Source of the DNA: Cepaea nemoralis
Taxonomy: Eukaryota; Mollusca; Gastropoda; Stylommatophora; Helicidae
Reading direction: 5' to 3'
DNA: 64,000 nt
Assembly: GCA_014155875.1 (NCBI GenBank)
Contig: JACEFZ010013560.1
Span: 310,001-374,000, forward strand
Positions within the stretch are counted from its first letter, which is position 1; the number at the start of each line of letters is the position of its first letter. The notes beneath the pieces are model-generated. The model had not been told where the DNA came from. It did not search any database and saw only the letters and a program-made list of their open reading frames with translations. The translations under genes were made by a program, and so were the position numbers. Below are positions 54,336 through 64,000 of the stretch, piece after piece.

Positions 54336-54549
54336 TATGAAGGCGATTGTGAGAGAGAAGGCAAGCGAGAGCTGCACGGTTGACAGGGTATAATCACAGC
54401 ATAATAAGGACTTGATTCTCAAATGTCGGCATCACCTGTTGCACCTTTAATCCTGGTATTACCCGTGATCAGCTTTCAGGCGTAATGGTGTTAGAACGGT
54501 TGGATGTAATGAACAAGTAAATTGGTTTACGTCCCCTGATAATCCTCGG

Positions 54550-54870
54550 CGGTTGTTTCTCGCAGTTTGTAATTGCTGGCACTTTTCCGCCTTGACAGAC
54601 CTTTGTTTGTTACATCGTGCTTCAAAACAGGCATAATAGCTAAAACCCATGGTGATAGCAAATATGAATGATCAGACCAATTTGCGCGGTAAATGTTCGT
54701 CCTCAGTGGATGCTTGTCAACACAATGTAACTTCCTTCATCACGCACCATCTGACTTATTACACCTATCTGCGAATAATTTTCTCCTTTGAATAACGAAG
54801 ACACAAACATTAGATTGCACGATTTATTGCCTGGCATATTTCGCTGCATCTTGTCAGGAACATACTGCAG
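54550..54870. mobile_element. Interspersed element B, copy 2
   Basis: Shares GCTGGCACTTTTCCGCCTTG, AAACCCATGGTGATAGC and CACGCACCATCTGACTTA with 38.3-38.5 kb. It continues into the end shared with the palindromic MITE at 10.3 kb (TTTATTGCCTGGCATATTTC). Confidence 0.5.
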
Positions 54871-55099
54871 AATTCACACAACATAAAGTAAAATAACTAG
54901 ATAAATCCTTCAAGTTGAGATACACTCGTGTTCGCACAGTAATGTCAATTGTCTACCACGGTAATTGTAAACTGACTAAAATGTTTTTCTGTTTACACAA
55001 AACTGGCCTATGTAGATTAATCATTATGGCTTCTGCAAAGTTTAACTAGAAACTATTTTGTGTGTTAAACAACACGTGAAAGGCACTGTCTCTATCAAT

Positions 55100-55481
55100 C
55101 ACATAGCCGCTTTCCAATACATACCTCGCTATCGACGCAGCGGGAAGTTTCCGGTGTTTCTGCCTCCCTATACTCCCCAACGCCTGTATGTAGTATCTTG
55201 TCAATCCAATTAGGTATGTGTTTAACCACTCTGTTGTTCACCTGCCGCTCTGTTCTGCCGATGTAGGTAGACTGGCACCTGATTGTGGATTGGTAAATGC
55301 AATTGGATTTGAGGGGAACAGGTTCTTTTACCTCTGGAGTGGGAATAGGTGTGGTTCTGTACCTAATAACTGGAGTTTATGGCCTGGAACGATGTTGCTT
55401 GTAGCTCGTCTGTGGTGATAATTAATATGTCGTCCACGTAACGACGGTAAAAGACCAAGTTTTTAATGTCTGAGGATCTCT
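55100..55481 (-). mobile_element. Penelope-like element, 3' part (YVDD and GIY-YIG)
   Basis: The minus strand reads NLVFYRRYVDDILIITTDEL, the RT catalytic motif of Penelope-like elements, and further on STYIGRTERQVNNRVVKHIP, the start of a GIY-YIG endonuclease. The RT-endonuclease spacing is much shorter than normal, so an internal deletion is likely. The other half is at 57633-58010. Confidence 0.82.
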
Positions 55482-56281
55482 TCTTATATATAAATAAGGA
55501 TCGTATGTCTGTATCTATCTATGTATCTATCTATGTATGTCCTTTGTGCGCTCGCGAACGGCCCATCCGATTGAGATGAAATTTTCTACACGCCTTCCTT
55601 TAATTCCAGAGCTGTCAACTGTCATATTTTTTTAGTGTGAAATCGCCTGCTTACTCAGTATTATTTCATTTTTCATTTTTCATTATAATTGTATATATTT
55701 CAGGGGACCTAACTCCTTAAAAGTTATTTCAAGGGGCATAACTTTTCTGTATAACTTATAGTCATATTGTGGCATCGTTTTCAAAGATTTATAAACTCTG
55801 TGTCCATAGTTATGTACCGGCATATGAGTTATAATAAATAATGATACAAACTGTAAGGCATTTTTAAAGTTTTCATAAAAATAATGCACAATGCATAACA
55901 TTGTAACTCATCTTTATTTGCTTAAGAAGTTACTGCAGTCATGCAGGTGATTAGCAAGCGTTTTCATTAAAACTAATGGATGGTGTCTGGAAGGACATTT
56001 CAACAAAAAATCGCCCAGCTATTCGCAGATTAATAAACAAGAGCCACTCCCATCAAATTTCACACTACATAACATACATGTTCAAACACACTCTCACAGT
56101 ATATTTCTATACTCCGCGTGTGTACCACTAAGCCCAATCATTGAGGAACAAAGCGCCAAATAACTGAATAAATGTCTTTTCTTTGTTACTGAGTCCTGTA
56201 GCCCAATCTAGACAGAACAATGGGACGGTGACCTTTGTGAGTCAGTGGTCTTGTCGACCGAAGTTTGACCTCGGTCTGAAC

Positions 56282-56282
<1 letters not shown>

Positions 56283-56360
<78 letters not shown>

Positions 56361-56400
56361 TATATCGCTCTCTCTCTTTCTCCCCCCCCCCCACCCCAAA
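56283..56400. repeat. (CT)n microsatellite and C tract
   Basis: About 36 CT dinucleotides followed by CT-rich sequence and C(10). Frames here (Ser/Leu or Arg/Glu) are artefacts. Confidence 0.97.
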
Positions 56401-56879
56401 CATGAATGACTATACGCTGTATTCGCAATGTAAAAGCCTGTTTTTGTACATAATGAATGGGATATTTATGTATACGCTGAATTCGCAATGGACAACTTAA
56501 CAAATTCCAATCTGTTTACGCGCGCTCTCTCTTTATCCCTCCCCCTCCTCTCCCCCTCCCCAACTCCCTCTCTCTCCCTCCCTCCGTGTTGACCGCGTTC
56601 CTGGTATCAACCCACCCCACCACAAGCAAATCCTGGGCACTTGCGATTAAGTCGAGGGCTGTCATTCAGCAATAATATTGAATCCACTTACAGGAAGTAA
56701 GCTTGCATGAGACTGCCTGCAGTGTAAAACGTGGGGCGGCTTTTGCCGTTTCGACCTTGACACCAACATTTCCTTTAATGTATATATCTTCGGTGTGGAA
56801 GAGAACGCGTGCTGTGTGTGGAAGGTTTTATAAGCGTGTGAGAAAGATGGGTTTAGAATGAACGAGCGGAAGGAATCAT

Positions 56880-56995
56880 CACCACACCATAGTCGTTGTT
56901 GCCTCCGTCATTATCATCACCATTATCACCACCATTACCATCACCACTATCATCATCATTATCATCACCATTATCATCACTATTACCATCAATCA
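56880..56995. repeat. ATC/ACC trinucleotide-rich stretch
   Basis: Imperfect CATTATCATCACCATTATCA-type repeats. Confidence 0.9.
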
Positions 56996-57214
56996 CGTTA
57001 GAATGGGATGACTGAAAGCGTACGTCATTATCATAACTGTATATGTATGTTTTTGTTTCATTAACGCATATGACATAACACTAACAAACGGCAACGCTCT
57101 GTAATATACACAAACAAAGAAACACGCATTGCACCTTGTAAATATACATTGCTTTGTATAAAATAAACGTAATAAAAAAAAAAAAAATTTAAGTTACTTT
57201 TTTTGTTGTATGAA

Positions 57215-57303
57215 TTTAATGAGAACTTATATAACTACTTATGTGAATTAAATGAGATGCTCCCCACCAGGGACTGGGCGAAGCCGGACAGGGTCAGGCA
57301 GAC

Positions 57304-57366
<63 letters not shown>

Positions 57367-57458
57367 TAGTCGGTAACGGGAACGGGAACTTATATGACTA
57401 CTTATATGAATTAAATGAGATGCTCCACACCAGGAGCTGGGCAATGCCGGGCCGGGTC

Positions 57459-57533
<75 letters not shown>

Positions 57534-57632
57534 TAGTCGGTAACGGGAACGGGAACTTATATGACTACTTATATGAATTAAATGAGATGCTCCCCACCAG
57601 GGACTGGGCGAAGCCGGGCCGGGTCAGCTAGT
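57215..57632. repeat. Three tandem end-modules with (ACAG)n between
   Basis: Three copies of ATGAATTAAATGAGATGCTCC plus CCAGGGACTGGGCGAAGCC-type sequence are separated by two long (ACAG)n tracts (about 57298-57367 and 57460-57533). Each module repeats the 3' terminus of the surrounding insertion. Confidence 0.9.
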
Positions 57633-58010
57633 TTCTTATAAATGTGCTATGAAGATGTCCGCTAGAAAAGGACCAAGAGGACTCCCCATTGCCACTCCGT
57701 CAATTTTGAGGTGTGACTATTTTAGAAAATTGAATTGTATGTTGGCGGTACATGGTAATAATGGCCTCTCCAGAATAGATGTTGGTATGCCTAGTTTTAG
57801 TTGTTTGTCTTTAATGCGTTCACTTATTATTTTCACTGTCTCCTCTAATGGAACGTTGGCGAATATGGAGGCTATATCCATGGATGCCATGTGTTTGCGT
57901 CCATAGTATCCAATAATTCTACCAGTTCGAATGTATCTCTAAGTATTTTTGGTATCGAAGGACTGTCGTACTGGCTTTAAAATTTCAGCTATCCATCTCG
58001 CCATTTACAT
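57633..58010 (-). mobile_element. Penelope-like element, 5' part of RT
   Basis: The minus strand reads ASMDIASIFANVPLEETVKI and HLKIDGVAMGSPLGPFLADI then FIAHL: the conserved DI.S.F.N.P and D.(V)AMGSPLGP motifs of Penelope-like reverse transcriptases. A TAA replaces the next codon and a frameshift lies upstream. Confidence 0.85.
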
Positions 58011-58664
58011 TACTGAGTGTGTATTTCAGCTTGAACTATTCATCTAGTTATTTTACATTTATGCTGTGTGGATTCTGTGGTATGTACCTGACGAGATGCG
58101 GCGGCGACTTGCTGCAAACGTGCAATATCAATGCCAGTGTAAATCATGTCCCGCTTACGCAAATCTTTATACCCTAGTAGAGGCCAAGACAAAGATCTAT
58201 TTATTACCCATCTGTAATTAATTTAAAAAAAAAGTATGTCCCAATGGTAGTGGATGAATGTTTTCTCCTCCTAGGTAAGTGTGGCAAGGGTTGATTAGGG
58301 CAGCTGCACTATCGGGAAAAATGCGAAGAAAGCAAATATGCTGCCTAAATTTGTTTAGTTTATTTGGTCTCGCCGTTTACTTAGGGCGTATAGGTAGGGA
58401 AGGTGAACAAACAGCAACAATATAACTTACCTTTCGAGTGTATTTAAAGAAAATATCTAATGAGAAAAGAGAAAAGGAAAAGACACATAAATCGAGGAGT
58501 CGTTGAATCAATGGTTTTAAATCGTATCTAAAGTAGATGTTTTTGTAAAGTACAGTATTAAATATGCGTCTAGATAGAGATTCGAACGTGTGATCACCGG
58601 ACCGACAGCCAAGCGTGCTAGTCACTGTACTCCCACTGCTACGGGTATGCTTGTAAGTGAAGGG

Positions 58665-59045
<381 letters not shown>

Positions 59046-59109
59046 TTTTCTTCTTCACATTCTTCTATTACTGTTCCCACTTCAGAAGCATAGTGTAATG
59101 TAATAGTGA

Positions 59110-60435
59110 ATACTTAGTAGCACAGTGTAATGTACTCGTGGAAACTGAACAGTCTAGTGTAATGTAGTTTAGTGTAAGAGCGATGCCGAGACAGTCTAAT
59201 GTAGTGTAAGAGCGATGCCTGGAGAGTCTAGTGTAGTGTAAGAGCGATGCCTGGACAGTCTAGTGTAGTGTAAGAGCGATGCCTGGACAGTCTAGTGTAG
59301 TGTAAGAGCGATGCCTGGACAGTCTAGTGTAGTGTAGCAGCGATGCCTGGAGAGTCTAGTGTAGTGTAAGAGCGATGCCTGGAGAGTCTAGTGTAGTGTA
59401 AGAGCGATGCCTGGACAGTCTAGTGTAGTGTAAGAGCGATGCCTGGACAGTCTATTGTAGTGTAAGGGCGATGCCTGGACAGTCTAGTGTAGTGTAGCAG
59501 CGATGCCTGGAGAGTCTAGTGTAGTGTAAGAGCGATGCCTGGGCAGTCTATTGTAGTGTAAGAGCGATGCTTAGACAGTCTAGTGTAGTGTAAGAGCGAT
59601 GTCTGGACAGTCTAGTGTAGTGTAGGAGTGATGCCTGGACAGTTTAGTATAGTGTAAGAGTGATGCCTGGACAGTCTAGTGTAGTGTAAGAGTGATGCCT
59701 GGACAGTCTAATGTAGTGTAAGAGCGATGTCTGGACAGTCTAGTGTAGTGTAGCAGCGATGCCTGGAGAGTCTAGTGTAGTGTAAGAGCGATGCCTGGGC
59801 AGTCTATTGTAGTGTAAGAGCGATGCTTAGACAGTCTAGTGTAGTGTAAGAGCGATGCCTGGGCAGTCTATTGTAGTGTAAGAGCGATGCTTAGACAGTC
59901 TAGTGTAGTGTAAGAGCGATGTCTGGACAGTCTAGTGTAGTGTAGGAGTGATGCCTGGACAGTTTAGTATAGTGTAAGAGCGATGCCTGGACAGTCTAGT
60001 GTAGTGTAAGAGTGATGCCTGGACAGTCTAGTGTAGTGTAAGAGCGATGTCTGGACAGTCTAGTGTAGTGTAAGAGCGATGCCTGGACAGTCTAGTGTAG
60101 TGTAAGAGCGATGCCTGGACAGTCTAGTGTAGTGTAAGAGCGATGCCTGGACAGTCTAGTGTAGTGTAAGAGTGATGACTGGACAGTCTAGTGTAGTGTA
60201 AGAGCGATGCCTGGAGAGTCTAGTGTAGTGTAAGAGCGATGCCTGGGCAGTCTAGTGTAGTGTAAGAGCGATGCCAGGACAGTCTAATGTAGTGTAAGAG
60301 CGATGCCTGGAGAGTCTAGTGTAGTGTAAGAGCGATGCCCGGACAGTCTAAATTAGTGTAAGAGTGATGCCTGGACAATCTAGTGTAGTTTAAGACCGAT
60401 TCCGAGACAGTCTAATGTAGTGTAAGAGTGATTTA
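59110..60435. repeat. 32-bp satellite, about 40 copies
   Basis: Unit ACAGTCTAGTGTAGTGTAAG plus AGCGATGCCTGG. Variants (GTAGCAG, GCTTAGACAG, AGAGTC, GTCTGG) recur in the same order in more than one place, e.g. about 59480-59690 and 59740-60010, implying segmental duplication inside the array. Confidence 0.97.
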
Positions 60436-60539
60436 AGTCCAGGCGATGTAATCGTCCAACACGAATGGCTCTATGCTAAGAAGAAAAAGAAGTGCATGTG
60501 GGATTCATACTGAGGGTTAATGGGCGGTGTTTAATGCAG

Positions 60540-61140
60540 GAGAGACTGGTGCATGATATAACGAATTCTAGTTTGAGAATGGAGGTGGAGGCATTCATAG
60601 CGGTATTCCGCTGGCTGGGGGACAAAGAGAACACACATGTAATGATTGTAATGACTCACAGAGCAGGCTGAGAAACGTGAAGACAGACAGACTGAGAAAG
60701 GTGAAGACAGACAGGCTAAGAAAGGTGAAGACAGGTCTGCTTCGTGCAGGGCGGCATGCTTCAGTTAAGAAATGAAAAATAGGGAGCATCCGTTGGATCT
60801 TTTCTCCAGGATATGCTGGTGTGATGGCAAACGAGCAGAGGTTCAAACTACCTGGATCTGCACTATTGAGTGGGGTACTGGTGCACGATAAAGAAGACCT
60901 GGTCTGGGCCATTTGGGATATAGGATATACTGTGGCAGATCAGATAGATTATTGTGGCCTGTGAGAGAATGTTGCTGCTGGTTATGACCAGAGGTTCCGG
61001 CTGACCCCAGCACTCCGAGAAAAAAGGTTGATGGGCACACATTCAGACCGCAACTGGTACCATTAGTATTAAACTCTTCTTTGGCTGTTGAAGATAAAGA
61101 TGGAGCACATATAGGAATATCGCGAATGCTGAAATGTCAG
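60540..61140 (+). mobile_element. LINE RNase H remnant with internal expansion
   Basis: SSLRMEVEAFIAVFRWLGDK, then WIFSPGYAGVMANEQ and LPGSALLSG: the Glu motif and the PGHAGV.GNE.AD..AG.A block of the RNase H. An end reading like the family C-terminus lies near 61.1 kb. Between motifs a 25-bp tandem (GAAAGGTGAAGACAGACAG, three copies, 60668-60735) has expanded. Confidence 0.75.
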
Positions 61141-61144
61141 CACT

Positions 61145-61990
61145 GGCTCCACTCAACTCAGCTCAGCACACACCGTGCAAGTCTCTCCCTCTTTACATGA
61201 GTGTTAAGTCTGCAACTCAATGTTCTTGCCTCTCCGAACCTCAATTGTCCTGCATGCTTATGCGATGCCCTCATTCTAGATTTTGACCTCTACAGCTTTT
61301 AGTCAACAACTTCATTGTCTCACACTGTAACCACCATAAGACAGCCTGATCACGCAGCAGATTCTAAAGAGAACTTCGCTCTCATCATTGCCTGGAGAAA
61401 AGATGCTCCATTCTTGGTCAGTAATCCTTTATTATCCATTGTCACGACCAAGGTATCATCGATAACTCATGTCCAACCTGGTTCTGTCCTCTTCCTCTCG
61501 GAACCATTACCACCCCTCCCCCCAACGCAAAACCTTTACCCCACCAACCGTTACCCTTTCCAAACAATTCTTACACTTAATATGGCCAAGTATTTAGTTT
61601 TCGAGTCATGAACCTATGTATGAGGAAGATTTCTTTGGTGTTAAGATCTTGTTGAGTGTCAGGATGATTCTGCTCCTTGATACACGGTGTTCTAAGGTTT
61701 CTGCAACAACAGGTACAAAAGTCTAAATTTTCTTCGTTGGATGTTTGTGAAATGTCCACAGCCGATATCCATCGTACTTTTGGTAAATTATTCAACTGTT
61801 TTCTATTTTCACCCAGACATTGGCAGTGAGTCTTTCAAAAATGTTTCTTCGTTTATTTATGTCCAGAAAAAGGGCAAAATGTCAGACGGGCCTGCGTTCG
61901 CAATTCTTAACCTTTTGAAAACACAATTCGTTCGTTTGTTCACTCGCTCATCTTGACACCGCATTTCAAAATCTTAAAAAGGTGCCTATT
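61145..61990. other. Intergenic stretch, nothing recognised
   Basis: A 98-codon open frame starts at 61315 but has no coding hallmarks I can see, no splice-compatible neighbours and a Pro-rich low-complexity end. Confidence 0.4.
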
Positions 61991-61999
61991 TTGAATGAT

Positions 62000-62245
62000 G
62001 CAGGATCCGTGACGAAGGGGTTACAGACGCAGATTATAATCTCACATACCCGGGCTCGAAACACAGCTGTGGGAGATTTGGCAGCAGACCACCGTGCGTT
62101 GTTTTCATACGAAATGGTATAGGAGCTGGTCGTTCAGAAAGCAATGGCAAACTAATGAACGTAAACTTACCAAGAGACCACAACAGCCTTTAAAAATGCT
62201 GGTGTTGACTGCGACGTCTTGTAAAGGATATGCAACAAAATATTT
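62000..62245 (+). mobile_element. SINE family 3, decayed copy
   Basis: Weak head (CAGGATCCGTGACGAAGGGG) with TACCCGGGCTCGAAACAC at the B box, core GGTCGTTCAGAAAGCAATGG, end CTTGTAAAGGATATGCAACA. Confidence 0.72.
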
Positions 62246-62284
62246 TGAATGATGGAACAACATTGACTTGCCTACATCTGTTTT

Positions 62285-62520
62285 ATTGTCAAACTGCCAA
62301 CTGTCATTTACTGCCTATATAGTACATTGCGGTGAATGGCAAGGGGTGGAGGTGGGGTGGGGTTGTGCTGAGCCTAAGGAATTAAGGCCGCCTGGCTAGT
62401 GCAATCACCGCGAACTGTGCACGTTACAGAAAAAAATCCACATCTTACCGAGGATTCGAAGCCGGGTCTCCTGAAAGAGAATCCGGCATTCTAGCCACTG
62501 GGCCAGCTGCTCCTCTATTT
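62285..62520 (-). mobile_element. SINE family 1, intact reference copy
   Basis: The minus strand starts AGGAGCAGCTGGCCCAGTGG, with a B box CCCGGCTTCGAATCCTCGG, and ends in a segment ATAGGCAGTAAATGACAG. It shows the arrangement that at 10.5 kb is split by the LINE. Confidence 0.85.
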
Positions 62521-62599
62521 TATTGATTGTCAAAAATCATTGTGTGGACACAGGATGGGGGGGGGGGGGCATACGTGTCCAGATGTTTGAATATCTTCT

Positions 62600-62720
62600 A
62601 GTGTAGTGGTTCTCAACCTTTTTTGGCCCATGCACCCCTTCATCATATGTTCAGAATGTCATTCCCCCCTTTCGTATTTCCTCCCTATAACACACACACA
62701 CACCCCTCCTTTTTTTTTGT
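62600..62720 (+). mobile_element. hAT-like terminal segment
   Basis: AGTGGTTCTCAACCTTTTTT and GGCCCATGCACCCCTTCATC resemble the terminal sequence common to non-autonomous hAT elements. Only one end is found, and a CA repeat follows. Confidence 0.35.
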
Positions 62721-62734
62721 ACACAGTATTCATA

Positions 62735-63110
62735 AAAATGGAAGCTAAATGTGAGTTGAGTTGAGTTAAGAACCGACATAACTGCACTCAGGACATTCCC
62801 ATACGTGCTCAGCCCCTTCGTTCAATAGCCAGCAAAGAGTCATACTACTAATCGTTCCCACCGCTATCTGATTAAAAGTTCTCCTGGTTTTCCCTCTCAG
62901 TTTTGAGATTCTTCCAGAACCTCTGCCGATCCCCCGCAATCTCATTCTTTCCACATATGGGTTTTCAATCTGTTCTTCCGCCTTCTCCACCTGGTCCCAC
63001 AAGCGCACGACCACCTCCCCCTTGTCCATAGGCTAGATACCACCAAGAAGTGCATTCCCTGCTAGCCTATCAGCCTGTTCATTTCTCGTACACCCGCATG
63101 GCCAGGGCAA
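62735..63110 (-). mobile_element. RNase H-type LINE 3' end, (AACTC)n tail
   Basis: The minus strand reads RNEQADRLAGNALLGGI, a stop, then DKGEVVVRLWDQVEKAEEQ and GAEHVWECPECSYVGS, stop, and a tail seen as TTGAGTTGAGTTAAG at 62757-62771. The longest open part of this LINE family in the window (87 codons). Confidence 0.85.
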
Positions 63111-63114
63111 AATA

Positions 63115-63785
63115 TCCATACAATTCTCACAATCTGGAAGCTAAATTTAATAACACATACTAGAAAAGATCTAGAAGTCTACATATAACGTGATTTGCGG
63201 GTCTACTTACATTATAAAACGAATTTCAGAAGGGCGAGAAATACAGAACCGTAAAGTGTGGAGGGAAACACATTATCAAGTAATCGGTTCTTGTATTAAC
63301 ACGATCTTGAAATAATCTTAATACTGTCACGGAAAATAAACTTGTTAGTTGCGATCGATGACAAACAAGACCCGACATTAGTCTGCAAAAACAACCGACC
63401 CTTTGATGTTGTACAGACTGAGAAAAATACGTCGTTAAAACTGTCTACACACGATCGGCATTTCTAACTGAGAAACAAGATACGTCGCGTCAAAATGTCT
63501 ACCCCTGGTCGGCGAATCTTTATGATGTGGGTTGTTCGAGAAACGAATAACAACGCCAAACGTCTGCCAAGGCGGTAGTAGCCTTTGAAGTGCTAGACGG
63601 AAAGTCTGGACAGACGCGGGATGGATTCTGTGATGTGGGGAATTCTGTGGTTCACAGACAGACTGAACTATTGATGTACGGGACAAAGAATTTCCCCAAA
63701 TGAAAGAAAATTTGACGGCGGATTGACTCCAGTTAGTCTAGAACAGGAGGAGGAAACCAGATTCTGGACGGATCAGAGTCTAGAC
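63115..63785. other. Stretch upstream of the putative promoter
   Basis: No repeat or exon seen. More CpG sites (TACGTCG, GATCGGC) than the flanking repeats, as expected near an active promoter. Confidence 0.35.
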
Positions 63786-63792
63786 TTTTTGG

Positions 63793-63819
63793 TGACGTCA
63801 CTCCAGCCCAATATAAAAA
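63793..63819 (+). promoter_or_regulatory. Putative core promoter: CRE plus TATA box
   Basis: TGACGTCA (63793-63800), a full CREB/ATF palindrome, is followed after 11 bases by TATAAAAA (63812-63819). A start near 63845 is expected. No ORF is visible before the window ends, so the transcript would have a 5' leader of at least 150 bases or an early intron. Confidence 0.55.
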
Positions 63820-64000
63820 GCGTTGCGGTAAACAAGTGGAGTTAGTCGATCAAGATTTCTGAAGTGGGAAAGATCGGTGCAGTTTTCCGAGTTGTGTTCA
63901 ATGAAAGAAACTAGGGTGTCAAATTGTTGATATTTAACGGCGGACATAGATCCAGTCTGTGATTGCCTAGTTTCGATTAGCAACCGGAATAGGCATATGG

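Larger units (their letters stand above)
55482..57632 (+). mobile_element. 2.15-kb Helentron-like insertion
   Basis: Starts TCTTATATATAAATAAGG, followed by TGTCTG/TATC microsatellite and CATCCGATTGAGATGAAATT. It ends with a GC-rich hairpin region GGGCGAAGCCGGGCCGGGTC and AGCTAGT. Its ends fall between two T bases, and removing it rejoins the two Penelope halves in frame. Such termini and T-T insertion fit Helentrons and their non-autonomous relatives; the assignment is inference. No long ORF. Confidence 0.65.

Noticed and set aside
57235..57536. Frames of repeated TDRQ or SVCL
   Set aside because: They follow the (ACAG)n tetranucleotide.
59110..60435. Regular short repeats resembling a CRISPR array
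   Set aside because: Units are contiguous with no unique spacers, and the context is animal nuclear DNA.

Overview
The window is animal nuclear DNA: two intron-rich genes with clean GT/AG exon borders sit in a dense field of interspersed and tandem repeats. The repeats are tRNA-headed SINEs, RNase H-bearing LINE remnants, a Penelope-like element, MITEs and many minisatellites. No bacterial operon, phage or organelle gene is visible. The mix suits a marine invertebrate, most likely a mollusc, but that placement is inference.

The anchor is a complete PDIA6 (P5-type protein disulfide isomerase) gene on the minus strand. It starts at the ATG at 53050 and ends at the stop at 26232. I could place 12 coding exons, all phase-compatible, encoding 440 residues: signal peptide, two thioredoxin domains each with a CGHC site, a b-type domain, an acidic tail and KDEL. 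Exon 1 contributes only 7 coding bases. Upstream lie a TATA-like box and a perfect ER-stress response element, with a second one-mismatch copy behind it. The acceptor of exon 4 lies in a 51-bp minisatellite that has copied the acceptor and the first 9 exon bases three more times.

On the plus strand at 1.7-9.7 kb, four phase-0 exons form a small multi-pass membrane protein that I do not recognise; its 5' part may lie outside the window. At the right edge (63.79-63.82 kb) a CRE palindrome followed by a TATA box looks like a plus-strand promoter for a gene beyond the window.

Layout: 1-1 kb, 53-bp satellite; 1.1-10.3 kb, membrane-protein gene with SINE/LINE/MITE-filled introns and an 11-residue-coding 33-bp array; 10.5-25.5 kb, intergenic repeats (43-bp and 31-bp arrays, LINE and SINE copies, nested insertions); 25.9-53.2 kb, PDIA6; 53.2-58.1 kb, SINEs and a Penelope-like element split by a 2.15-kb Helentron-like insertion; 58.6-60.4 kb, a (CTA)n microsatellite and a 32-bp satellite; 60.5-63.1 kb, LINE and SINE remnants; 63.8 kb, putative promoter. 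SINE families are numbered 1-6 here for cross-reference only. Family 6 is a short (about 140 bp) element with a GAA tail that I could not classify.
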